Below, in pieces: positions 5,993 to 13,198 of a DNA stretch of 13,198 bases. The notes below the pieces were generated by a model, which was not told where the DNA came from, did not search any database, and saw only the letters and a program-made list of their open reading frames with translations. Numbering within the stretch: position 1 is the first letter of the stretch; each line of letters starts with the position of its first letter. The position numbers were made by a program, and so were the translations under genes. The DNA lies in the NCBI GenBank assembly GCA_018374635.1, contig JAHAEW010000085.1, positions 1 to 13,198 of the forward strand, in the 5' to 3' direction. This DNA comes from Clostridiales bacterium (GTDB lineage Bacteria > Bacillota > Clostridia > Oscillospirales > Oscillospiraceae).

Positions 5993-8900
5993 ATGAAAAA
6001 ACTGCTATCCCTGTTCCTGGTTCTCGTGACCCTTCTTGGTATCCTCCCGACGGCGGCCTTTGCCGCAGACAGTGAGGAGGAGGCCCTGGGCGAGGTCAAT
6101 ATCTACAATGGAGAGTATGAGCTGGGTTATCTCTCCATCAACGGCTCCGTCCGAAAGCAGATCTATACCTATTTTCTCTATGAGGCCAACGATGGCACGC
6201 AGAAGGAGTCCCCGGCCTACTGCGTCAACCCAAACCAGTACGGCGTTCCGCAGACCGTGGGCCCCGGCGAGAGCATCAAGTATTTGGCAGAGGAACGGGC
6301 AAGCGACCCCAAGGTGGTGGGCATTATCTCCAACGGCTACCCACACCGCAGCCTGGGCGAGTTGAAGCTGGACAATAAGTACCAGGCGTATTACGCCACA
6401 AAAATGGCGCTGTGGTGTTACCTGATGCCGGACTGGAACATTGCCAACCTGAAGGTGGCCCCCGGCCTCTCCGGGAGTGAACTGGACATTGGAAACCGCA
6501 TCCTGGCCGCCGCCAAGGACATCTACAAGCGGGGCACTACCTACAACTATATGCTCACCCCCCGCATGACCGTCACGGCGGACAAATCCACGGCCTACCC
6601 CGTGACCATCGGGGGCGAGGAATACAAGCAGCAGGTGTTCACCGTCTGGAGCGAGACGTGGGTATATGATTACGACGTGTCCGTGGCCTTTTCCAATCCC
6701 GACGAGGTGCCGGAGGGCACGAAGATCGTGGACATGAACAACAACGAGATCACCGCTGTCACCACTGAGGGAACCAGCGACGGCTACGCCGGGCAGTTCA
6801 AGGTGCTGTACCCCGTGGGCAGCATCCAGGGGCAGAGCGGTAACGTCCAGCTCTCCCTCTCCGCGTCCGTGGCCCAGTATGCAGCCATGTATGCCGTCTG
6901 CCTGGAAAAAGACCGATACGGCAATCTGCAAAATTATATCTGCGACCTGGATAACAACCGCCAGATGGAGCTGGCCGCCATCAGCAGTTACGCAGATAGC
7001 ACGGAAGATGTGCCGGGCGAGACCCTGCTGAAAATCGTGAAGCTGGAGGAAGGGACGGAGACCCCGCTGGAGGGGGCTGTGTTCAGCGTGGTTGACCCGG
7101 AGGGCCGCAAAGTAGGCTCTTTCTCCAGCGATGAGAATGGAGAGGTCCTGATCCCTCTGACTCTGGAGGGCCACTATACCGTGACGGAGGATATCCCGCC
7201 CCGGTATCACCTGCTCCCGGAGAAGACCACCCAGCACGTCGATGTGGAGTATAACAAGACCGCCATCGTGACCTTTACCAACGCCCCCTATGGCTCCCTG
7301 CGGGTGGAAAAACGGAGCGACACCGGCGACGCCCTCTCCGGCGTTACCATCCAGATCAAGCACATTGAGACCGGGGAGACCCGGACGGAGCAGACCCGCA
7401 ACGGCGTGGTGGTGTTCGATGAACTGGCCCCCGGCGGCTGGGAAGTCAGGGAGACCGCAGGTATTGAGGGCTGGATTGCGGACACGGACACGGTGCAGAC
7501 GGTGGCCGTGGTGGCCGGGGAGGAATCCAGCGCCACCATAGTCAACAAGGAACTGCCTGGACTGCGGATCACGAAATATGAGCGGGGCACTATGACCCTT
7601 ATGCCCAATGTGTCCTTCGAGATTTTCCGGGACGCCGAGAGCCTGGGCATCTTCCAGACGGACGAGTTCGGTCAGATTTTGCTCACTAACTGCCAGCCTG
7701 GGACCTACCGGGCCGAGGAACGGGACACCGGCGGGGACGGCCATGTACTGGACACCACCCCCCAAGAGGTGGAGCTGAAGGCCGGGGACGGGATCAAGGA
7801 CCTGGTTTTCTTTAACGACCGCCTGCCCGGAATCCATTTAATCAAGGTGGACAGTTCGGACCTCTCCCAGCCCATCGCTAACGCCCGTTTCCGTTTTGAG
7901 GCGGTGGACGGCAGCTTCGGCCCGGTGGAATACACCACCCTGGAGGACGGAACCATCGACCTGAGCAAGCTCCCCGCCGATACCGCCTACATCGTGACGG
8001 AACTGGAGTGCCCCGGCTATATCGTGGACGACGCCCAGCGCACCATCCACCTGGACGGCGGCGAGCAGGCCCAGTTTGTGTTCACCAATTCCAAGCTGCC
8101 CTCTCTGCATTTATATAAGGAGAGCGCGGACGGGACGCCCCTGGGCGGCGTGACCTACCGCCTTGCCAAAATCGAGGACGGCTCCCGGTATCTGGACCGC
8201 ACCACTTCCAGCACAGGTGAAATCTGCTGGGAGGGCCTGGAGCCTGGCGTTTATTCCCTAATTGAAACCTCCACTGTGTCGGATCACCTGCTGGACACGA
8301 CCGAGTACCATGTGGAGCTGTTCCCCGGCCAGGACTCTACTGTGGTCCTGCAAAATGACAAGCGGCCCAATTTGACGGTGGTGAAACGGGACGCCGACAG
8401 TGGCGAGCCCGTAGCCGATACAGTGTTTTTAGTGGAGGGGGCGGACGGCCACAGCGTGGACGAAATCAGGACCGGGCCGGATGGAACGGCCGTTTTGGAG
8501 AATTTACTGCCCGGCGTGTACGAAATTTCCGAAAAATCGGTGCCGTCCCCTTACCTGATGGACGCGGAGCCCCAGCTTGTCACCCTCTACCCCAACCAGG
8601 ACCATACCGTATATTTTGAAAACCACAAGCGGCCCACCGTCACCGTACAGAAAGAAAATTCCATCACCCATGACCCGATCCAGTATGCCGAGTTCCATAT
8701 CACCTGGGCCAGCAACAAAACGGACACCGGAGAGCTGCGGGACCTGGGGACCTTCCAGACGGATGAAGCAGGCCAGATCATCCTGGAGGGCATCGAGGAC
8801 GGCTGGCTGAAAATCGAGGAGACCAAGCCCGCCCCTGGCTATCAGGCCCCGGAGGACCCGGTTACGGAGGTCTATGTCAAGGGCGGCGAGAACAAGACCG

Positions 8901-11167
8901 TCACCATATCCAACACGCCCCTGTCGGCCCTGGTGGTCTACAAGCAGGACAGTGTGACGGGGGCCGGAATTTCCGGCTGCCGTTTCCAACTGAAATACCT
9001 GGGCGGCGAGGTCAGCGGCTCCGGTGGAACGGTAGTGGGGACCTATGTGACCTCCGCCAACGGCTCCTTCACCGTCACGGGGCTCAAAAAGGGCTACTAC
9101 ATCTGCGAGGAGCTGGAGAGTGACAGCGGCCATGTCATTGACGCCGCGCCCCAGTCTTTCTATCTCTCCGGCGAGGACCAGGACATTATGACCCTCTATT
9201 TCTCCAACGCCCCCAAGGGGGCCGTCCTGGTCAAGAAGGTATCGGCAGCAGACAATACCCCCCTGAGCGATGTGGAGTTCCTGGTGACGAAATCGGACGG
9301 CTCCGTGGTGGGCGACGCCAACGGCAAATTTGTGACGGACTCCACCGGGACCTTCCTGGTGAAAGGTGTGGAGCCCGGCACCACACTGGTCATCAAGGAG
9401 ACCAGGGCCAAACCGGGCTACCTGCTGGACGACACCCCCCAGACGGTTCAGGTAAAAGAGGGCCAGACCGTCACGGTGGAGTTCCGCAACCAGCCTATGG
9501 GGAACCTCATCATCCACAAGCTGTCCAGCAAGGATAAGGCCCCGCTGGAGGGAGTACAGTTCAAGATCACCTGCGCGGACGGCACCTATCTCCCGGACGA
9601 GGGCGGCAAGCTGTCCTCCAATGGCCTGTATTGGACCAATGCGGAGGGCCAGATCGTCCTCTCCGGCATCACCGGCACAGTGGTTGTGACTGAGGTAGAG
9701 AGCATCCCCGGATATACCATCGACCCGGACACACAGAGTCAGACCGTGGTGGTCAACCCGGATGATACGCAAGAACTCTGGTTCTACAACACGCCGGTGG
9801 GCGGTGTGGAGCTCATCAAGGTCAGTTCGGCGGACAAGACAGAGCGCATCCCCAACACCACCTTCGATATCCGCCGGGTGTCGGATGACGCCCTGGTGGA
9901 CACCGTGACCACCGGGCGGAGTGGAAGGGTATATCTGCCCCTGGAGAGCGGCGATTACTACGCCGTGGAAACCGAGAGTGCCAAAGGCTTCAAGCTGGAT
10001 GACACCCCCATCTATTTCACAGTGAAGGATGGAGAAACCACCCGTAAGACCGTGACCAATGCGCCCTTCTCCGGGATACTCATTCGCAAGGTTTCGTCTG
10101 CGGACGGAAGCGGTATTTCCGGCGTCCATTTCCTGTTGTATAACGCCCGGCATACCCCCATCGGGGAGTATGTGAGCGACCAGAGGGGCCATGTCTACAT
10201 TGACGGCCTGACCGAGGGCGGCCGCTACTATCTCCGGGAGTTGGAGCACGAGGGCTATATCCCGGACACCGAACTGAAAACCGTCTATGTCAAGGCGGGG
10301 GAAGTGACTGAAATCGAATGGGAGAATACCCCCATCACCGGCCAGATCCAAATTATCAAGCGGTCCGCCGACTACAACCCCACCACCGGCCTGCCCGCCG
10401 GAACACTCCTGGAGGGGGCCGTGTTCGAGATTTACGACAAGGCGGGCAATCTGGTTGATACCATTCGCTCTGACAGCCGGGGGCTGGCCGTGTCCAAACA
10501 GCTCCCCCTCTCCCGCTATACCATCCGGGAGGTCAAGGCCCCGGAGCATTACGGTGTCAACGAAACCGAGCTGACCGCCTACCTGGAGCATGAGGGCCAG
10601 ATCGTGCGCTTTGAAGTGACAAACAAGAGCCTGACCACCGGCGTGTCCATCACCAAGACCGGCCCCAAGGAGATCATGGGCGGCCAGCCGGTGCGCTACA
10701 CCTTCTCCGGCATCGCCAATACCTCCAATGTCCGGCTGGACAGTTTTTATTGGAGGGATACCATCCCCGCCCAGGTGCGGCTGGACACTGTTGTCACCGG
10801 CACGTATAACTTCCCCGGCACCTATAAGATCACCTATCGTGTGAACGGCGGGGAGTACCGCACTCTGGCCGATAACCTCTCCACCAGCAAGAATTATATC
10901 CTGGCAGCCAGCGCCGCGGCTCTGGGCCTTGCCACGAATGAGCGCGTGACCGAGGTTATGTTCGTGTTCGGCCAGGCCCCCGCGGGCTTTGCCCAGGTGG
11001 AGACCCCCTATCTCTATTGTACCGCCGTGGGCAGCCTGCCCTCCGGCTCCTTTACCAATGTGGCGGACGCGGGCGGCGTCTATAACGGCCAGTGGGTCCA
11101 GGCCGTCAGCCGCTGGGTAACGACTGTGTACGGCAAGCCGGAGCCCCTGCCCAGAACGGGCTACTAA
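5993..11167 (+). CDS. Giant SpaA-type pilin/adhesin: thioester-like head, 13 Cna-B repeats, terminal LPRTGY
   Basis: This 1724-residue surface protein starts at 5993 after AGGAGG (5983-5988). The signal peptide runs to about A24 (KKLLSLFLVLVTLLG, then PTAAFA). Residues about 30-335 form a head resembling thioester domains, with the conserved YC77VN and A-T136-K137-M-A-L-W141; the usual thioester Gln is Lys at 137. Residues about 342-1549 hold thirteen SpaA/Cna-B domains of about 85-100 residues, ending at FTNAP, VNKEL, FNDRL, FTNSK, LQNDK, FENHK, ISNTP, FSNAP, FRNQP, FYNTP, VTNAP, WENTP and VTNKS. Each has a first-strand Lys, a central Glu and a last-strand Asn, the set that forms internal isopeptide bonds. 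Residues about 1550-1718 are a DUF11-like domain. The protein ends at LPRTGY: a sorting motif without the usual hydrophobic span or basic tail. It most likely works with the upstream sortase as an extended fibre. Confidence 0.88.
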   Translation: MKKLLSLFLVLVTLLGILPTAAFAADSEEEALGEVNIYNGEYELGYLSINGSVRKQIYTYFLYEANDGTQKESPAYCVNPNQYGVPQTVGPGESIKYLAEERASDPKVVGIISNGYPHRSLGELKLDNKYQAYYATKMALWCYLMPDWNIANLKVAPGLSGSELDIGNRILAAAKDIYKRGTTYNYMLTPRMTVTADKSTAYPVTIGGEEYKQQVFTVWSETWVYDYDVSVAFSNPDEVPEGTKIVDMNNNEITAVTTEGTSDGYAGQFKVLYPVGSIQGQSGNVQLSLSASVAQYAAMYAVCLEKDRYGNLQNYICDLDNNRQMELAAISSYADSTEDVPGETLLKIVKLEEGTETPLEGAVFSVVDPEGRKVGSFSSDENGEVLIPLTLEGHYTVTEDIPPRYHLLPEKTTQHVDVEYNKTAIVTFTNAPYGSLRVEKRSDTGDALSGVTIQIKHIETGETRTEQTRNGVVVFDELAPGGWEVRETAGIEGWIADTDTVQTVAVVAGEESSATIVNKELPGLRITKYERGTMTLMPNVSFEIFRDAESLGIFQTDEFGQILLTNCQPGTYRAEERDTGGDGHVLDTTPQEVELKAGDGIKDLVFFNDRLPGIHLIKVDSSDLSQPIANARFRFEAVDGSFGPVEYTTLEDGTIDLSKLPADTAYIVTELECPGYIVDDAQRTIHLDGGEQAQFVFTNSKLPSLHLYKESADGTPLGGVTYRLAKIEDGSRYLDRTTSSTGEICWEGLEPGVYSLIETSTVSDHLLDTTEYHVELFPGQDSTVVLQNDKRPNLTVVKRDADSGEPVADTVFLVEGADGHSVDEIRTGPDGTAVLENLLPGVYEISEKSVPSPYLMDAEPQLVTLYPNQDHTVYFENHKRPTVTVQKENSITHDPIQYAEFHITWASNKTDTGELRDLGTFQTDEAGQIILEGIEDGWLKIEETKPAPGYQAPEDPVTEVYVKGGENKTVTISNTPLSALVVYKQDSVTGAGISGCRFQLKYLGGEVSGSGGTVVGTYVTSANGSFTVTGLKKGYYICEELESDSGHVIDAAPQSFYLSGEDQDIMTLYFSNAPKGAVLVKKVSAADNTPLSDVEFLVTKSDGSVVGDANGKFVTDSTGTFLVKGVEPGTTLVIKETRAKPGYLLDDTPQTVQVKEGQTVTVEFRNQPMGNLIIHKLSSKDKAPLEGVQFKITCADGTYLPDEGGKLSSNGLYWTNAEGQIVLSGITGTVVVTEVESIPGYTIDPDTQSQTVVVNPDDTQELWFYNTPVGGVELIKVSSADKTERIPNTTFDIRRVSDDALVDTVTTGRSGRVYLPLESGDYYAVETESAKGFKLDDTPIYFTVKDGETTRKTVTNAPFSGILIRKVSSADGSGISGVHFLLYNARHTPIGEYVSDQRGHVYIDGLTEGGRYYLRELEHEGYIPDTELKTVYVKAGEVTEIEWENTPITGQIQIIKRSADYNPTTGLPAGTLLEGAVFEIYDKAGNLVDTIRSDSRGLAVSKQLPLSRYTIREVKAPEHYGVNETELTAYLEHEGQIVRFEVTNKSLTTGVSITKTGPKEIMGGQPVRYTFSGIANTSNVRLDSFYWRDTIPAQVRLDTVVTGTYNFPGTYKITYRVNGGEYRTLADNLSTSKNYILAASAAALGLATNERVTEVMFVFGQAPAGFAQVETPYLYCTAVGSLPSGSFTNVADAGGVYNGQWVQAVSRWVTTVYGKPEPLPRTGY

Positions 11168-11178
11168 GCTGCAATCCT

Positions 11179-11229
11179 GGAGCGTCAAAACTTCCCTCAA
11201 TTTGAGGGGAGTTTTGGCGCTCCCCTTTT
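11179..11229 (+). terminator. Palindromic hairpin family, copy 5: hairpin between pilin and pentapeptide gene
   Basis: A 22-bp stem (11179-11200 with 11202-11223, central T at 11201) contains the CCCTCAATTTGAGGG core. Its only deviations are two U-G wobbles in the + strand transcript. The tail is only CCTTTT (11224-11229), so termination may be partial, and the next gene's Shine-Dalgarno begins 2 nt later. It may act as an attenuator or an mRNA 3'-end stabiliser as much as a terminator. Confidence 0.6.
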
Positions 11230-11242
11230 GAAGGAGGAACGT

Positions 11243-12157
11243 ATGCCAGACTATCAAGCCGTTTTAAGCAGCCATGAGATCAGCAAGAATATCGCTGACC
11301 TGCTGGAGGACATTGACCCCATCCAGTACAACGGCAGCAACCGGGCCCGCCGTGTACGGAATGTAAACGACTATATCCAGGGCCGGAACGATATGCCGCT
11401 GGAACCCCTGCTGGATTGGGCGGCAAAAGCGGATAGAGGGGCCTATGCCGGGAAAGTGGCGGTGCTCCGCCAGTCTATCCGGGACTTTCAAACGCAAAAG
11501 GCCCTGCTGACCGTCCCCTATACCAGGACCAGCCATAAGCAATTCGAGTACAAGACCATAGAACTGGAGATGGACCGGCCCATGAAGGTCATTGACCAAC
11601 AGATCTATGATCGGGCAGCGAAATCAGGTTTTCCGCGTAATTTCTTCCAGGAAAGCTATTTTGACCATGTGACACTCTATTGTATGCCGGACAATGCCAA
11701 CTGTAACTTTTCTCATTTCTCCGACTGCTCTTTTCATGTATGCCGCCTGTATGGGGTGAAATTTTGGGATACGAGGTTATATGGCTGTGAGTTCCACTCC
11801 TGCCGGATCGAATTTACTTTATTCCCGGATTCCACACTGGCAAACACGCATTTCCGGGACTGCTCCATCCATTCCGCGGCCTTTCTCCGCAGTCGTATGA
11901 CCCGCTGCAACACGGTTGACTGTTCCGTGGGGCGGCTGAACTTCAACGGGGCCCGTCTGGATGGCTGTACCTATGGCCGGATCACACGATTGCCTAACAG
12001 CCGGATCGAGGGCCTGGAGGATGCTTCTATTACGATGGGAGGGGCGACCCAGGAGGAAGTCCGGTATAACCGTAACGCCATTTTCCACGCCCTGGGGGAG
12101 CAAGACCCGGAACATCCCCCGGCCAGCCGGGACCGGCCGCCTGGACCGGAGCGGTGA
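11243..12157 (+). CDS. Pentapeptide-repeat protein with a Cys-rich beta-helix
   Basis: The 304-residue protein starts at 11243 after AAGGAGG (11231-11237). From about residue 155 to 245 it has a five-residue period: F159, F164, L169, F174, L179, F184, I189, F194, L199, F204, I209, F214, M219, T224, V229, F234 and L239 occupy the central position in 17 successive quintets. This predicts a right-handed quadrilateral beta-helix. The inward position two residues earlier, usually Ala, is small throughout and is Cys at 162, 167, 182, 187, 207, 222, 227 and 242. The N-terminal 150 residues (SHEISKNIADLLEDIDPIQY onward) are helical-looking and unrecognised; the C-terminus is Pro/Arg-rich. No signal peptide is seen, so it is probably cytoplasmic. 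Some pentapeptide proteins mimic DNA and shield gyrase, but that role is not shown here. VirD4 follows 12 nt downstream. Confidence 0.8.
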   Translation: MPDYQAVLSSHEISKNIADLLEDIDPIQYNGSNRARRVRNVNDYIQGRNDMPLEPLLDWAAKADRGAYAGKVAVLRQSIRDFQTQKALLTVPYTRTSHKQFEYKTIELEMDRPMKVIDQQIYDRAAKSGFPRNFFQESYFDHVTLYCMPDNANCNFSHFSDCSFHVCRLYGVKFWDTRLYGCEFHSCRIEFTLFPDSTLANTHFRDCSIHSAAFLRSRMTRCNTVDCSVGRLNFNGARLDGCTYGRITRLPNSRIEGLEDASITMGGATQEEVRYNRNAIFHALGEQDPEHPPASRDRPPGPER

Positions 12158-12169
12158 GGGGGCGGCTCT

Positions 12170-13198
12170 ATGCGTAGAAACAACACCGTAAGCCCTCTCC
12201 TGTGGGCGGCGCTCACCCTGCCTGTCCTCTATCTGGCGGCCCTCCTGGCCTCCGGCTATGAGGAGGGTATGACTGTCTTTGACCTGATGGGCCATTTCAG
12301 CGGACTGCTGGAGCGGCCCTTTGCCATCCGCTGGACGCCTCACACCCCCAAATTCATGCTGGGAGCCCTGCTGATCTACGGCTTCTCCGTGGTGCTCTAC
12401 TGCTCCACCAGGGAGAACAGGAGGCCCGGTGAGGAACACGGCTCCGCCAAGTGGGGCAGTCCCAAGCTGCTCGACCGCAAGTACCGGGACAAGGCACCCT
12501 TCCAGAATACCATCCTCACACAAAATGTCCGCATGGGCCTCAATGGAAAGGTACACCGCCGCAACCTCCTGCAAATCGTCATCGGCGGCTCCGGCGCGGG
12601 CAAGACAAGGTTTTTCTGCAAGCCCAATCTCATGCAGGCGAATTGCAGTTTTCTGGTCACGGACCCCAAAGGGGAGACGATGCGGGCCGTGGCCCCGCTG
12701 CTCATCGAAAAGGGCTATGTTATCAAGGTGTTTGACCTCATTGACACCGACCGCTCCGACGCCTTCAACCCATTCCCATACCTGAAGGACGACAAGGACG
12801 CTATGAAACTGGTGAACAATCTGATTAAGAACACCACACCGAAAAATTCCACCAACAACGACCCGTTTTGGGAGAAATCCGAGATCGCCCTGGACACCGC
12901 TCTCATCCTGTATCTGCTCCATGAAGCCCCGCCGGAGGAACAAAATCTGGAGATGGTCATGTATATGATCGAGAACGGCGGGGCCAGAGAGGATGACGAT
13001 GATTTTCAATCCCCCCTGGATATGCTCTTTGAGGCGTTAGAGGAGGAAGAACCGGATCATGTGGCCGTGCGGGAGTATAAGATTTTCAAGCAGGCCGCCG
13101 GAAAAACAGCCAAGAGCATTTTATTGAGCGCCGCTGTCCGGCTTTCCGCTTTCATCCTGCCTCAGATCACCCGCATCACTTCGCGGGACGATATGGAG
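12170..13198 (+). CDS. virD4: VirD4/TraG-type coupling protein ATPase (N-terminal part, 3' truncated)
   Basis: The frame from ATG 12170 stays open for 343 codons to the window edge. The protein is the conjugative coupling ATPase that links the relaxosome to the membrane channel and drives DNA export. Two N-terminal membrane spans are visible at about residues 9-27 (PLLWAALTLPVLYLAALLAS) and 62-78 (FMLGALLIYGFSVVLYC). The EHGSAKWG segment (about 88-95) precedes the motor domain, as in TraG/VirD4 proteins. The Walker A motif is GGSGAGKT at 139-146, and VTDPKGE (about 163-169) is the family's characteristic next motif. DAFNPFPYL and NNDPFWEKSE are further VirD4-style motifs. The Walker B region is not clearly identified before the cut. 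A Shine-Dalgarno-like GAGGGGG lies at 12156-12162, overlapping the previous stop, so the two genes are probably coupled. Confidence 0.9.
   Translation, partial: MRRNNTVSPLLWAALTLPVLYLAALLASGYEEGMTVFDLMGHFSGLLERPFAIRWTPHTPKFMLGALLIYGFSVVLYCSTRENRRPGEEHGSAKWGSPKLLDRKYRDKAPFQNTILTQNVRMGLNGKVHRRNLLQIVIGGSGAGKTRFFCKPNLMQANCSFLVTDPKGETMRAVAPLLIEKGYVIKVFDLIDTDRSDAFNPFPYLKDDKDAMKLVNNLIKNTTPKNSTNNDPFWEKSEIALDTALILYLLHEAPPEEQNLEMVMYMIENGGAREDDDDFQSPLDMLFEALEEEEPDHVAVREYKIFKQAAGKTAKSILLSAAVRLSAFILPQITRITSRDDME

Noticed and set aside
6005..11257. Two long - strand open frames (610 and 917 codons) opposite the pilin
   Set aside because: They mirror the pilin's third-codon GC bias, show no recognisable domains or start signals, and the + strand is unambiguously the SpaA-repeat protein.

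Overview
This 13.2 kb window is the interior of an integrative and conjugative element (ICE/CTn) of the Tn1549-like kind found in GC-rich Clostridia. The DNA looks about 60% GC. Coding is entirely on the + strand, and genes are preceded by strong AGGAGG-type ribosome binding sites. The conjugation proteins (VirD2/MobP-type relaxase, PcfB/DUF3801, ArdC-like protein, VirD4 coupling ATPase) and the SpaA-type surface proteins point to an Oscillospiraceae/Ruminococcaceae gut anaerobe. That placement is an inference from gene style, not from a marker gene.

Layout: (1) 1-2904, a compact mobilization/transfer cluster: relaxase C-terminus (cut by the window start), a small unrecognised protein, a PcfB-family protein, and an ArdC-like protein with a degenerate metallopeptidase site. 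(2) 2905-3267, a gene-free stretch holding a large nested inverted-repeat structure, a terminator, a palindromic hairpin and a clear sigma-A promoter. (3) 3268-4062, a Fic-domain protein read from that promoter. (4) 4168-11167, a surface-structure cassette: a membrane-anchored exported protein, a secreted sortase overlapping it by 4 nt, and a 1724-residue pilin/adhesin with a thioester-like head, thirteen SpaA/Cna-B repeats and a terminal LPRTGY. (5) 11243-12157, a pentapeptide-repeat protein. (6) 12170-13198, the N-terminal 343 residues of the VirD4 coupling protein, continuing past the window.

PcfB and VirD4 are usually close neighbours in this family of elements (recalled, not checked). 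Here about 10 kb of Fic, sortase, pilin and pentapeptide genes lie between them, which reads as an inserted accessory module. The natural idea is that the sortase/pilin trio builds a surface fibre used for mating contact or host adhesion.

Five copies of one palindromic hairpin (core CCCTCAATTTGAGGG) sit at the boundaries of this module. Several have T-tracts typical of intrinsic terminators, yet almost no promoters can be seen between them. The pilin gene is also preceded by a 10-codon leader ORF with an internal CCTCCTT that can pair with either of two Shine-Dalgarno sequences. The regulatory architecture (nested fold, hairpin family, leader switch) is the least conventional part of the window.
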